Below are positions 17,934 through 27,251 of a DNA stretch of 64,000 nt, in pieces. Source of the DNA: [Ruminococcus] lactaris ATCC 29176 (GTDB lineage Bacteria; Bacillota; Clostridia; Lachnospirales; Lachnospiraceae); contig NZ_CP102292.1 in NCBI RefSeq assembly GCF_025152405.1, forward strand, positions 1,736,001 to 1,800,000, read 5' to 3'. A program made the position numbers and the translations under genes. How positions within the stretch are numbered: position 1 is the first letter of the stretch; the number at the start of each line of letters is the position of its first letter. The notes beneath the pieces are model-generated. The model did not search any database. It was not told the DNA's origin and was given only the letters and a program-made list of their open reading frames with translations.

Positions 17934-20036
17934 TTATACTTCTTTCATATTGATCCTGCCGGATTCAGCCTGCTCTTTTCCGTCTTCTCCCTCCACCGGC
18001 TCCGGGATTCCCTTCACTTCACGGAAAATCTTCATAAATTCTTTTCCGGTGATCGTTTCTTTTTCAATCAGGAATGCAGCAATCCGATCCAGTGCATCCC
18101 GGTTTTCAGACAGAAGACGTTTTGCCTCTTCATAAGAACTCTTAAGCATCCGCATCACTTCTTCATCAATCTGACTTGCAGTTGCCTCACCGCAGTTTAA
18201 CACCGGTCTTCCATCCAGATAACGGTTCTGTATTGATTCCAGTCCCATCAGTCCGAACCGGTCAGACATTCCATACTGGGTAATCATTGCTCTTGCAATC
18301 TTAGTCGCCTGCTCGATATCGTTGGATGCCCCGGTCGTCACTGTATCAAAGACGATCTCTTCAGCGGCACGACCGCCAAGTGCAACTACGATCATCGCTT
18401 CCAGCTCTTTCTTCGTATTCAGGAATTTTTCTTCCTCCGGTGTCTGCATAACATACCCCAAGGCCCCCATTGTTCTTGGCACAATGGTAATCTTCTGGAC
18501 AGGCTCCGTATTTTTCTGAAGTGCTGTGACCAGTGCATGTCCGACCTCATGATAGGAAACAATTCTCCGCTCTTCCGCACTCATGATCCGATCTTTCTTC
18601 TCTTTACCGACCAGTACCACTTCCACTGCCTCAAAAAGATCTTTCTGACTGACGACCTGTCTGCCATTCTTTACCGCATTGATCGCAGCCTCATTGATCA
18701 TATTGGCGAGATCCGATCCTACCGCACCGGATGTCGCCAGTGCAATTTCTTCCAGGTTCACACTTTCATCCATCTTGACATCTTTTGCATGGACTTTTAA
18801 TACATCCACACGTCCCTTCAGATCCGGCTTATCTACAATAATCCGGCGGTCAAACCGTCCCGGACGAAGCAGGGCTGGATCAAGCACTTCCGGGCGGTTT
18901 GTAGCCGCAAGGACAAGGAGTCCTTTGTTCGTATCAAATCCATCCATCTCTGCAAGAAGCTGGTTCAGTGTCTGCTCTCTCTCATCATTTCCACCCATGG
19001 CTGTATCACGGGTCTTTCCAATGGCATCAATCTCATCAATAAATACAATACATGGAGCCATCTGCTGTGCCTGCTTGAACAGATCACGCACACGGGAAGC
19101 TCCTACACCTACATACATCTCTACAAAAGCCGAACCGGACAACGAGAAGAACGGGACGCCCGCTTCTCCGGCTACTGCCTTGGCAAGCAGGGTTTTACCT
19201 GTTCCAGGAGGTCCGACGAGCAATGCACCCTTTGGCAGCTTCGCTCCGATCCCACTGTATTTCTCAGGATTATGAAGGAAATCAACAACTTCCTGCAAGG
19301 ATTCCTTCGCTTCATCCTGTCCGGCAACATTCTGGAATGTGACTCCGGTCTGCTTCTCCATATACATCTTGGCATTGCTCTTTCCGATGCCCATCATACC
19401 GCCGCCTTTGGTCATCCGCTTCATAAAAAATGCGAACAACAATACCATCAGAATGATTGGCACAACTGTGATGACCAGCTCCGTGATCAGAGAACCTGCC
19501 GTATCCGGCACTTCTGCCTTAAACTGCACTCCACCCTTTTTCAGCTTCTCTACAAGTGTTTCATCATTCACAAGACCGGTATAATAATCAGGATCCTTCT
19601 CTTCCGTATCTCCGGAGTCCTGCATCTGCTCCTGGAGCTGACTGATCAGATCATAGGTTCCATTTTCCCCGGCTGAGCTACTGCTGTCCTTTGAAGAATC
19701 AGAAGTACCGCTTTTCTCCGTGGACTCTTTGGATGAACTGCTTTTTTTACTCTCATCCTTTACTTCTTTTAAAGTTCCCTTCAGCTTTTCCTTTCTTGCC
19801 GAATCCGTAAGTACAATATTAATCCTGGAATTTGTAAACGTCACTGACTCTACCTTTTTATTGTCTACAAGCTTCAGGAATTTATCATAACTGATCTCTT
19901 CCGGGGTTCCTCCCCGCATAAGAGAAAAGAGGCCCATAACAATAAAGGTGATCAGTAACGTGGTAAATAAAATGATACCCCATCCCTGCCGGTTATTGTT
20001 CGGACCTTTGTTCTTATTATTCTGGTTATCCATCAT
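17934..20036 (-). CDS. ftsH: ATP-dependent zinc metalloprotease FtsH
   Basis: Membrane-bound AAA+ protease that degrades misfolded membrane proteins and regulators. TM1 is at about 19-41. The extracytoplasmic segment carries an unusual Ser/Lys/Glu-rich stretch at about 95-125 ([21 protein letters not shown]). TM2 is at about 185-205. The AAA+ domain has Walker A GPPGTGKT, Walker [12 protein letters not shown] and the SRH region [20 protein letters not shown]. The zinc site is HEVGH, with a distal Asp in the following helix. At 700 aa it is longer than B. subtilis FtsH because of the serine-rich insert. GGAGG precedes ATGATG, so the second ATG (20033) may be the actual start. Confidence 0.96.
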   Translation of the reverse strand: MMDNQNNKNKGPNNNRQGWGIILFTTLLITFIVMGLFSLMRGGTPEEISYDKFLKLVDNKKVESVTFTNSRINIVLTDSARKEKLKGTLKEVKDESKKSSSSKESTEKSGTSDSSKDSSSSAGENGTYDLISQLQEQMQDSGDTEEKDPDYYTGLVNDETLVEKLKKGGVQFKAEVPDTAGSLITELVITVVPIILMVLLFAFFMKRMTKGGGMMGIGKSNAKMYMEKQTGVTFQNVAGQDEAKESLQEVVDFLHNPEKYSGIGAKLPKGALLVGPPGTGKTLLAKAVAGEAGVPFFSLSGSAFVEMYVGVGASRVRDLFKQAQQMAPCIVFIDEIDAIGKTRDTAMGGNDEREQTLNQLLAEMDGFDTNKGLLVLAATNRPEVLDPALLRPGRFDRRIIVDKPDLKGRVDVLKVHAKDVKMDESVNLEEIALATSGAVGSDLANMINEAAINAVKNGRQVVSQKDLFEAVEVVLVGKEKKDRIMSAEERRIVSYHEVGHALVTALQKNTEPVQKITIVPRTMGALGYVMQTPEEEKFLNTKKELEAMIVVALGGRAAEEIVFDTVTTGASNDIEQATKIARAMITQYGMSDRFGLMGLESIQNRYLDGRPVLNCGEATASQIDEEVMRMLKSSYEEAKRLLSENRDALDRIAAFLIEKETITGKEFMKIFREVKGIPEPVEGEDGKEQAESGRINMKEV

Positions 20037-20062
20037 TTTCCTCCTAAAATCAACTAACTTCC

Positions 20063-20091
20063 ATTATAAATACAGGCTTTCCATAAATCAA
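20063..20091 (-). promoter_or_regulatory. SigA-type promoter for ftsH-uvrC-hprK-glcK
   Basis: On the minus strand, TTGATT (20086-20091) and TATAAT (20063-20068) are separated by exactly 17 nt, about 27 nt upstream of the ftsH start. Confidence 0.75.
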
Positions 20092-20207
20092 TAAATAATT
20101 TATAAAGTATCGTTTTTTGCCCTATTTCCCTGCTTTTTTTCTTACATTTTCCCTGCTTTTCTCTTCATTTTGCCGCCTTTTTTGCACTTTCCGCAAGATA
20201 TTAGTAT

Positions 20208-20401
20208 GATGCCAGGGGCAAAAGGTCTGAAACCACGTGTGCTTGCACACTGGTGGTAGAATGACCTTTTGACCCGCCCCGATATGAGCATAAAAGTGGG
20301 GCGTAAGCACCATGATATGCGAATAGCGGGTAGGATTGTGGGAGTGCGTAGCATGAAACAATCCGTTGGCATCATTGTTGGGGGCTTTTGACCCCAACAT
20401 C
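20208..20401 (-). mobile_element. MITE-like element, full copy R2 (194 bp)
   Basis: A complete copy in reverse orientation relative to the copies at 35674 and 61090. The inverted ends read GATG(Y)(Y/R)(R)GGG(T/G)CAAAAG on both sides. A 7-bp target duplication TTAGTAT flanks it at 20201-20207 and 20402-20408. No protein is encoded with any confidence. Confidence 0.85.
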
Positions 20402-20418
20402 TTAGTATCATTTTAGTA

Positions 20419-20799
20419 TCATCCGGCAGCAGTCAGCCAGCTCTCGCACCGGTGCAACCTGTTCAGCCATTCCGGAATACTAAGAGTCTTCTTTACAGCC
20501 TTAGATCTGTTCTTTCTTCGATACTCCGCCATATCAAATTCTACAATAACAAGAACCCCGTCTTCTGAATCCACCGCGTCAAGTTCTGATGCCTTTGGAA
20601 ACGCGGTGCCCTCATCTTCCATGCTGGACAAAGACAACCCCAACGCATCCACTGCCATTTCATAAGCTTCATTCATACTATCGCCTTGCGTCATACATTC
20701 AGGAAGATCAGGAAAGCTGACCCAAAATCCCCCTTCTTCTGCTTTACGAAAAACAGCCGGATCACTCCAGTAACAAAATGTCAATAGTTTTTTAATCAT
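20419..20799 (-). CDS. HicB-family antitoxin-like protein, C-terminally altered, no HicA partner
   Basis: The HicB partial RNase-H-like fold is clear: CYWSDPAVFRKAEEGGFWV, FPDLPECMTQGDSMNEAYEM, then AVDALGLSL (about 10-62). The C-terminus begins like the usual ribbon-helix-helix DNA-binding tail (KAVKKTLSIPEWLN) but breaks off into RLHRCESWLTAAG. It lacks the expected FSQVLQEAL-type second helix, so it is probably truncated or frameshifted next to the MITE. No hicA toxin gene lies on either side. The longest frame adds 22 residues upstream; the ATG at 20799 is chosen to fit the family, though its ribosome binding site is weak. It may be an orphan regulator or decaying. Confidence 0.7.
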   Translation of the reverse strand: MIKKLLTFCYWSDPAVFRKAEEGGFWVSFPDLPECMTQGDSMNEAYEMAVDALGLSLSSMEDEGTAFPKASELDAVDSEDGVLVIVEFDMAEYRRKNRSKAVKKTLSIPEWLNRLHRCESWLTAAG

Positions 20800-20942
20800 T
20801 TTTCTCAAAAAGGCAAAAAAATAGAACGTATAGTTTATTTCCATACGCTCTATCTCACATGTCATATTAAATTTTGAATTCTACAAACTGGAAATTGTTG
20901 TTAAATTACAGCTTTCTGTACATTATCTGGTACTTTCCCGAA

Positions 20943-21938
20943 TTAATGCCAATCATTTGTTTTCTCATCAGTAATCACCAATGTTTCAGTATCTATTAGA
21001 TAGAAATCCACAACCTTCCTGGAAGCTACTTCATTACCGGATTCGTCTTCAAATTTAATTTGATAAACATATTCTCTTGAACCATTCTCAACATAAGATT
21101 CGTTAATAATAATGTAGTGCGTTGCTATAATTGAAATGCCATCCTGCTCGTATACCTGCTCCGCAATATTAACGTAAGGATGTCCTTTGGCAGAAATATT
21201 ATATACCAGAAACTCGCTGAATTCATTCCCTGCCTTTACATCATGGTATAACTCGTTATCTTTAATATAAGTTGCAACAGCTGTTAGTTCCTTCTTATAG
21301 GGCTGAAATTCTTCTGTCAAAGGATAGCCGTCATTGTCTGCATCGATTGCCGTGTCACTCTCGTTATCCTGTTGAGAAAATATATTTTCATCATCTATTC
21401 TCTCGTCTTCTGAATCATCAGTTATTTCAGTAGTATCATCCATTGCAGCATTTTCTTCCATCATACTATCATCTTCGTAACCATCAACAAATGGATCAAA
21501 CCCGCCTTTTCCAAAATAATCGGTAAAAAGTACTTCATTACCTATAATAAGTGGATTTTTGTATTCATAATAATCAACATATACCTGTAGAAAGGATCTC
21601 ACATAGGCAACACATTTGATTCCGTCTTTTTCAACTATATGCATCGGTTTATAAGTAAAAGCAAATATTAAAATGCAAATATAAGTCAAAGGTATGAGAC
21701 AAATGGCTCCAACACATATTGCTACATATTTCACATAGTTCTTTCGTATTTTTAACAATAATTGAAATATGCCCAACAGTATTCCTATTATTATGATTCC
21801 GATTACCGCATAATAAACCCATTCTATAAACTTCAGATGGAAAAGCGATAATATGGCGTGAGCACCTGCAAATAACGTAGCTACTACAAGTGTATCTAAG
21901 AGTATATACTTAGAATAATGCTTTAAAATATCTTTCAT
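20943..21938 (-). CDS. Unknown membrane protein with acidic linker
   Basis: Not recognised. 331 aa with three hydrophobic helices at about 12-32, 40-62 and 68-95. A conserved-looking extracytoplasmic segment follows, then a strongly acidic, Asp/Glu-rich linker at about 155-205, and a C-terminal domain of about 120 residues rich in beta-type sequence (YHDVKAGNEFSEFLVYNIS, YVYQIKFEDESGNE). AAGGAGG precedes the ATG at the ideal spacing. It lies between the orphan HicB and another membrane protein on the same strand, all bracketed by MITE copies. This looks like an accessory islet. No function is proposed. Confidence 0.7.
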   Translation of the reverse strand: MKDILKHYSKYILLDTLVVATLFAGAHAILSLFHLKFIEWVYYAVIGIIIIGILLGIFQLLLKIRKNYVKYVAICVGAICLIPLTYICILIFAFTYKPMHIVEKDGIKCVAYVRSFLQVYVDYYEYKNPLIIGNEVLFTDYFGKGGFDPFVDGYEDDSMMEENAAMDDTTEITDDSEDERIDDENIFSQQDNESDTAIDADNDGYPLTEEFQPYKKELTAVATYIKDNELYHDVKAGNEFSEFLVYNISAKGHPYVNIAEQVYEQDGISIIATHYIIINESYVENGSREYVYQIKFEDESGNEVASRKVVDFYLIDTETLVITDEKTNDWH

Positions 21939-22040
21939 CTGAAAGCCTCCTTGTCATGTGCAGACACAATTACAAATTCAAATTTATCCCTCGCTTTGTT
22001 TGTCGCCTCTCCATTAGATAATTCAATATGCGACCACACA

Positions 22041-22988
22041 TTATTCCTCAACACGAGCGTACAGCCTGACAAATCCATCATCCTGCATTACTTCAAAGAC
22101 AATCTCATCACCGTACTCAATGTGGGAATATCCACCATCTGAATAACTGTAATATGTATTTTCGCCGCCGGTAAAGCTCAAATAGTACCCAGTGCTTGCG
22201 GGATGGGTACAGACGCTGGCCACCACCCGCCCTCTGTTTGTAAACACAACATGGTTCATACCCTCGCTGACACTTTCTTTCAAAGCGGGGATTTTTGAAC
22301 CGACCACTCGCTCAATGCGTTCCTTTGAGGTATAGGGATCAAAGGTATATACAGTGGTCCATTCAAAGGGGACAATCTTCTCCAAAGTGATGCTGTCACA
22401 GTCCAAAGTGGATAGTGTTTTTTCCAGTTTGGCGTTATTGAAATAAATCCTCAGATCTCCGAAAATGAGATAAAGAGCAAACAACACCCCGGTAATTCCG
22501 AGAATTATACCGTGCCACAGATTTGAGCGTTTCCACGCTTTCTCGTCTTCTGTGCTTAAAATCCCTGTACCCCACTCACCGTTTTTCATGCGCAGCCGTT
22601 TATGCTTTGAAACATACCAACTGAACCAGATAGCATATCCCACTGCAATCAGCAAAAGTCCAATCAGGGTGGCTCTGAGTAGCGTTGTTGCGGAACAGAC
22701 CGAAGCCAAAAGGCCCGCCAAAAGAATCAAAAGAATCGGGACATCTGCTGCAATGTATGCGAATTTGCCAAACAGGTCACGGTACAAGACCTTTCCCTGC
22801 TGTGCCTGCCTTATATCCTCATCATAGGCTTCCTGGGAAAACGCTGTAACTATGGCTTTAACGGTCAGGTATCCGATGAATATGATCCAAAACATATCCA
22901 CCAGCCCGTCAAAAGTCATCACTTTCATAACAACAAATGTGCAACCCAGCAACGATGCCAGCAATGTTTTCGGACTGACTAATTTCAT
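22041..22988 (-). CDS. Unknown four-helix membrane protein
   Basis: Not recognised. 315 aa. Hydrophobic helices at about 5-42 (probably two), 76-95, 100-122 and 160-180 are followed by a soluble C-terminal domain of about 130 residues (WTTVYTFDPYTSKERIE, VVFTNRGRVVASVCTHPAS, GYYLSFTGGENTYYSY). The ATG has AAGGGGG upstream. Base composition looks slightly richer in G+C than its neighbours. It lies in the same MITE-bracketed islet as 20943-21938, and the two share the plan of membrane helices followed by a soluble domain. Confidence 0.7.
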   Translation of the reverse strand: MKLVSPKTLLASLLGCTFVVMKVMTFDGLVDMFWIIFIGYLTVKAIVTAFSQEAYDEDIRQAQQGKVLYRDLFGKFAYIAADVPILLILLAGLLASVCSATTLLRATLIGLLLIAVGYAIWFSWYVSKHKRLRMKNGEWGTGILSTEDEKAWKRSNLWHGIILGITGVLFALYLIFGDLRIYFNNAKLEKTLSTLDCDSITLEKIVPFEWTTVYTFDPYTSKERIERVVGSKIPALKESVSEGMNHVVFTNRGRVVASVCTHPASTGYYLSFTGGENTYYSYSDGGYSHIEYGDEIVFEVMQDDGFVRLYARVEE

Positions 22989-23161
22989 GAGAACACCCCC
23001 TTCGCAGATTTCGTTCCGCTATCATAAATTCCGATTGTTACTCACATGATATCATATTTTTTCTTCAATTTAAATTTGATTGATTAAGAAGTCTCTTCAA
23101 ACTTACTACACCGGCAAGCACCTCGTCATTTCTATAAGATACTTTAATTTTTATGAAAATA

Positions 23162-23191
23162 TTGTAAAACCATGACGGTTTATAGTATACT
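23162..23191 (+). promoter_or_regulatory. Candidate promoter upstream of the MITE and the DUF1846 gene
   Basis: TTGTAA (23162-23167) and TATACT (23186-23191) are separated by 18 nt. MITE copy R3 (23205-23317) lies between this and the DUF1846 start, so transcripts from it would carry the element in their 5' leader. Confidence 0.5.
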
Positions 23192-23204
23192 ACTTAACAG
23201 TAAA

Positions 23205-23317
23205 GATGTCGGGGTCAAAAGCCCCCGACTTTGATGCTCATATCGGGGCGGGTCCTAAGGTCTTTCACCCACCTATGAGCAAGCTCATGTGGGTTTAGAC
23301 CTTTTGACCCTGGCATC
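23205..23317 (+). mobile_element. MITE-like element, short copy R3 (113 bp)
   Basis: It has both terminal motifs (GATGTCGGGGTCAAAAG and CTTTTGACCCTGGCATC) but lacks the central about 80 bp of the full copies. A 7-bp target duplication CAGTAAA flanks it at 23198-23204 and 23318-23324. Its hairpins carry compensatory changes relative to the 194-bp copies. Confidence 0.85.
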
Positions 23318-23344
23318 CAGTAAATACAAAGTGGGGAATCAACA

Positions 23345-24826
23345 ATGAAAATAGGATTTGATAACGAAAAATATTTAAAAATGCAGTCCGAGCATATCAG
23401 AAACCGCATCGGAAAATTTGGTGGAAAGCTTTACCTTGAATTTGGCGGAAAGCTCTTTGACGACTACCACGCCTCCCGCGTTCTTCCGGGATTTGAACCC
23501 GACAGTAAACTCCGTCTTCTGAAAGAACTCAGCGACCAGGCTGAGATCGTCTTTGCGATCAGTGCCAAAGATATTGAAAAGAACAAGATCCGCGGGGATC
23601 TCGGAATTACTTATGATTCTGATGTCATCCGTCTGATCGGAACTTACCGTGAGCAGGGACTTTTTGTCGGCAGTGTTGTTATTACGCAGTTCTCAGGACA
23701 GGAAAGTGCCCTTTTGTTCAAGCACCGCCTGGAAAAGCTGAATATCCCGGTCTATATCCATTATAATATTCCTGGATATCCTGCCAATATTCCTCTCATT
23801 GTCAGTGATGAAGGCTATGGCAAAAATGATTATATCGAAACTTCCCATCCGCTGGTCATCGTAACGGCACCGGGTCCTGGAAGCGGAAAAATGGCGGTCT
23901 GCCTTTCCCAGCTTTATCAGGATCATCAGCGTGGAATTGATGCCGGCTATGCAAAGTTTGAAACATTCCCTATCTGGAATCTGCCTCTTAAGCATCCGGT
24001 CAATCTCGCTTACGAAGCCGCTACTGCAGATTTAAATGATGTCAATATGATCGACCCTTATCATCTGGAGGCTTACGGAGAAACGACGGTCAACTATAAC
24101 CGTGATGTTGAGATTTTCCCTGTATTAAATACGATGTTTGAAAAGATTTATGGATCAAGTCCTTACAAATCTCCTACCGACATGGGGGTAAATATGGCTG
24201 GTAACTGTATCTGTGATGATGAAGCCTGCCGTGAGGCCTCCTGTCAGGAGATCATCCGCCGTTATTACACTGCTCTTGGCTCCCTCCTGAAGGGGAATTC
24301 CTCTGAAAAAGAAGCTGAAAAAATCGAACTGCTCATGAATATGGCTGGAATCACTATCGCTGACCGCAAAGTTGCTGTAACGGCATTGGAGCGTGCAAAA
24401 GAATCCGATGCACCTGCGGCAGCACTGGAACTTGAGGATGGACGGATCATCACCGGAAAGACTTCCAATCTTCTTGGAGCATCTGCCGCACTGCTTCTGA
24501 ATGTTCTGAAAGAACTGGCAGGTGTCGATCACTCGATCAGGATCATCTCTCCTGAGTCTATCGAGCCAATCCAGAAACTGAAGGTGGAATACCTGAAGAG
24601 TAAAAATCCACGTCTTCATACAGATGAAGTGCTGATTGCCCTCTCAGGAAGTGCCGCAACTAACCCGCTTGCAGAACTGGCTCTCTCCCAGCTTCCAAAG
24701 CTGAAAGGCTGTCAGGCACATACTTCTGTGATGCTCTCAGATGTTGATATTAAGACTTTTAAAAAGCTTGGTGTTCAGCTCACCTGTGAAGCAGTCTATG
24801 AACCAAGCAGACGCTTTAAAGTCTGA
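23345..24826 (+). CDS. DUF1846 family protein
   Basis: Member of the DUF1846 family (about 490-500 aa), common in Firmicutes and of unknown biochemical role. Recognised by the start KIGFDNEKYLKMQSEHI, GGKLYLEFGGKLFDDYHASRV, the loop VTAPGPGSGKMAVCLSQLY (about 178-196), which resembles a nucleotide-binding P-loop, and PIWNLPLKHPVNLAYEAATADL. Length 493 aa matches. The binding site is only GTGGGGA. The 5' leader contains MITE copy R3. A strong terminator follows at 24854, so it is a single-gene unit. Confidence 0.9.
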   Translation: MKIGFDNEKYLKMQSEHIRNRIGKFGGKLYLEFGGKLFDDYHASRVLPGFEPDSKLRLLKELSDQAEIVFAISAKDIEKNKIRGDLGITYDSDVIRLIGTYREQGLFVGSVVITQFSGQESALLFKHRLEKLNIPVYIHYNIPGYPANIPLIVSDEGYGKNDYIETSHPLVIVTAPGPGSGKMAVCLSQLYQDHQRGIDAGYAKFETFPIWNLPLKHPVNLAYEAATADLNDVNMIDPYHLEAYGETTVNYNRDVEIFPVLNTMFEKIYGSSPYKSPTDMGVNMAGNCICDDEACREASCQEIIRRYYTALGSLLKGNSSEKEAEKIELLMNMAGITIADRKVAVTALERAKESDAPAAALELEDGRIITGKTSNLLGASAALLLNVLKELAGVDHSIRIISPESIEPIQKLKVEYLKSKNPRLHTDEVLIALSGSAATNPLAELALSQLPKLKGCQAHTSVMLSDVDIKTFKKLGVQLTCEAVYEPSRRFKV

Positions 24827-24853
24827 TTTACCGAAGTTTTATATTTTTACTTT

Positions 24854-24889
24854 CCCCCGTAATTTCCGCAGAATTACGGGGGATTTCTC
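24854..24889 (+). terminator. Terminator after the DUF1846 gene
   Basis: CCCCCGTAATT (24854-24864) pairs perfectly with AATTACGGGGG (24872-24882), followed by ATTTCT. Confidence 0.85.
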
Positions 24890-25012
24890 TACCTACTGAA
24901 ATTGTAGGGGATATTTTTTAAAAAATACTGTATTTTTTTTTTCGATTGGTGTATACTTGGAAAGTATTTTTTTCACATTAACCCCAATATACTACGGAGG
25001 AGGAAAGACACT

Positions 25013-26629
25013 ATGGCAGTGAAATATGTATTTGTTACAGGCGGAGTAGTCTCCGGTCTTGGAAAGGGAATTACCGCTGCATCTCTCGGGCGTCTTCTCA
25101 AAGCAAGAGGCTATACCGTTACAATGCAAAAATTTGATCCCTATATCAATATTGATCCGGGAACGATGAATCCGGTTCAGCATGGTGAGGTATTTGTTAC
25201 CGATGACGGTGCTGAAACAGACCTTGACCTCGGACATTATGAAAGATTTATTGATGAGAGCCTGACGAAAAACTCAAATGTTACAACTGGAAAAATTTAC
25301 TGGTCCGTTCTTCAAAAAGAGCGTCGGGGAGATTTCGGCGGAGGAACAGTACAGGTCATCCCACATATCACGAACGAGATCAAAAGCCGTTTTTACCGGA
25401 ATCCCGCTGCTACTGATACAGAGATCGCCATCATTGAAGTTGGTGGTACAGTCGGTGACATCGAAAGCCAGCCTTTCCTCGAATCCATTCGTCAGTTTCA
25501 GCATGAACGCGGATCTGAGAATGTGATTCTGATCCATGTAACCCTGATTCCTTATCTGAAAGCATCTCAGGAGATGAAGACAAAACCGACCCAGGCCAGC
25601 GTAAAGGAACTTCAGGGAATGGGAATCCAGCCGGATATCATCGTATGCCGTTCCGAATATCCTCTCGATGATGGCATGAAGAACAAAATTTCCCTGTTCT
25701 GTAATCTTCCGGCAGATCATGTCCTTCAAAACCTGGATGTAGAATATCTTTACGAAGCACCTCTGGCAATGGAAAAAGAACACCTTGCACAGGTAGTATG
25801 TGAATGTCTCCATCTTGACTGTCCTGAACCGGATCTGGCAGACTGGACTGAAATGGTTGAAAAACTCCGTCACCCGACACAGGAAGTTACTGTTGCCCTT
25901 GTCGGAAAATATATCCAGCTTCATGACGCTTATATCAGTGTCGTAGAAGCATTAAAACATGGCGGAATTTACAGCCATACAACTGTCAATATCAAATGGA
26001 TCGACTCCGAAACAGTTACTTCTGAAAATGCCGAAGAGTTATTTGCTGATGTCAGCGGTATTCTTGTTCCTGGCGGATTTGGCCACCGCGGTATAGAGGG
26101 GAAGATCGAAGCAATCCGTTATGCACGTACCCACAATATCCCGTTCCTTGGTCTCTGTCTCGGAATGCAGCTTTCCATTGTGGAATTTGCCCGTGATGTC
26201 ATCGGCTACAAAGATGCCCACAGTATGGAACTGAACCCGGATACAACCCATCCGGTCATCCATATCATGGAGGATCAGATCGGAATCGAAGATATCGGAG
26301 GAACTTTAAGACTTGGTTCTTATCCCTGCGTGCTGAAGGAAGACTCTCTCGCATACAGATTATATGGCACAAAAGAGATCCATGAACGTCACCGTCACCG
26401 CTATGAAGTAAATAACGATTACCGTGAAGTACTGGAAGCAAACGGAATGTCTCTGTGCGGACTTTCTCCGGACAGCCGGATCGTAGAGATGGTAGAAATC
26501 CCGTCTCATCCATGGTTCATTGCCACTCAGGCACATCCTGAGCTGAAATCCAGACCGAACCGTCCGCATCCTTTATTTAAAGGATTTGTAGAAGCCGCTC
26601 TGGCAAAGCAGCACGAAAAAGAAAATTAA
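25013..26629 (+). CDS. pyrG: CTP synthase
   Basis: Aminates UTP to CTP using ATP and glutamine. The N-terminal synthetase domain starts [20 protein letters not shown] (the P-loop region). It contains the ribonucleotide-binding [13 protein letters not shown] and the [21 protein letters not shown] loop. The class I glutaminase domain (about 295-530) has the oxyanion strand [12 protein letters not shown] and the nucleophile motif FLGLCLGMQ. The catalytic His/Glu are in [10 protein letters not shown]. 538 aa is typical. GGAGGAGG precedes the ATG. A long U-rich leader (24930-24945) precedes the start, but I see no clear attenuator. Confidence 0.97.
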   Translation: MAVKYVFVTGGVVSGLGKGITAASLGRLLKARGYTVTMQKFDPYINIDPGTMNPVQHGEVFVTDDGAETDLDLGHYERFIDESLTKNSNVTTGKIYWSVLQKERRGDFGGGTVQVIPHITNEIKSRFYRNPAATDTEIAIIEVGGTVGDIESQPFLESIRQFQHERGSENVILIHVTLIPYLKASQEMKTKPTQASVKELQGMGIQPDIIVCRSEYPLDDGMKNKISLFCNLPADHVLQNLDVEYLYEAPLAMEKEHLAQVVCECLHLDCPEPDLADWTEMVEKLRHPTQEVTVALVGKYIQLHDAYISVVEALKHGGIYSHTTVNIKWIDSETVTSENAEELFADVSGILVPGGFGHRGIEGKIEAIRYARTHNIPFLGLCLGMQLSIVEFARDVIGYKDAHSMELNPDTTHPVIHIMEDQIGIEDIGGTLRLGSYPCVLKEDSLAYRLYGTKEIHERHRHRYEVNNDYREVLEANGMSLCGLSPDSRIVEMVEIPSHPWFIATQAHPELKSRPNRPHPLFKGFVEAALAKQHEKEN

Positions 26630-26650
26630 TTTTTAAAGGATACAAAAATA

Positions 26651-26694
26651 ATACCGGAGGCAGAATGAAAGCTGCTTCCGGTATTTGCTTTTAA
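26651..26694. terminator. Terminator between pyrG and the PAP2 gene
   Basis: ATACCGGA (26651-26658) and GCAG (26660-26663) pair with CTGC (26672-26675) and TCCGGTAT (26677-26684), followed by TTGCTTTT. It can serve both convergent genes. Confidence 0.82.
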
Positions 26695-27251
26695 ACTGAT
26701 CTTCTTTTTTTCTCCATCTGCAACATCAGCATCTGCATCAGTTTCCATCCTGCCCAGCCGGCAAAAATTCCGACCACCATTCCTCCAAGGACATCACTTG
26801 GATAATGGACACCGACATACAACCTTGACAGGGCGATCACACCTGCAAGAATCATGCAGACTGTTCCCCATTTTTGGGGCAATGTCCTGACTAATGCACA
26901 GGCTGCCGCAAAAGAAGCACTCGTATGCCCCGACGGGAAAGAGTAATCCCTCTGACGTTCGATCATCAGCCTGAGTCCCTCTACCACTTCATAAGGTCTT
27001 ATCCTTGCCACAAAATTTTTCAGGCAGACATTCGTGATCAACGCCCCCACCAGCAGTGCCAGCAATGCGGCAACTCCCGCAGGTCTTGTCTTTTTGGAAA
27101 ACAGAAGAATTATTCCCAGCAGAATCCAGAAAACACCTCCGTCTCCCAGATGAGTCACTGCTTTCCAGAACCAGTCCATCCATTCCTGCCGGATATGATC
27201 CTGGATAAAAAGCAGAATTTCTCCGTCCATCTTTAATAATGCATCAACCAT
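26691..27251 (-). CDS. PAP2-family membrane phosphatase (undecaprenyl-diphosphatase-like)
   Basis: Integral membrane acid phosphatase that probably removes phosphate from lipid phosphates or diphosphates at the outer membrane face, such as undecaprenyl diphosphate. The three PAP2 motifs are present: KNFVARIRP (about 75-83), the catalytic SGHT (about 108-111) and SRLYVGVHYPSD (about 143-154). Five or six hydrophobic helices fit a 186-aa protein. Its ATG overlaps the last eight nt of the dus gene (ATGGTTGA), so the two are translationally coupled. The substrate is inferred from the family only. Confidence 0.88.
   Translation of the reverse strand: MVDALLKMDGEILLFIQDHIRQEWMDWFWKAVTHLGDGGVFWILLGIILLFSKKTRPAGVAALLALLVGALITNVCLKNFVARIRPYEVVEGLRLMIERQRDYSFPSGHTSASFAAACALVRTLPQKWGTVCMILAGVIALSRLYVGVHYPSDVLGGMVVGIFAGWAGWKLMQMLMLQMEKKRRSV

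Noticed and set aside
24900-25012. pyrG leader as CTP-sensing attenuator
   Set aside because: The leader is U-rich, but the initial GGGC run and terminator hairpin of the Bacillus mechanism were not found.
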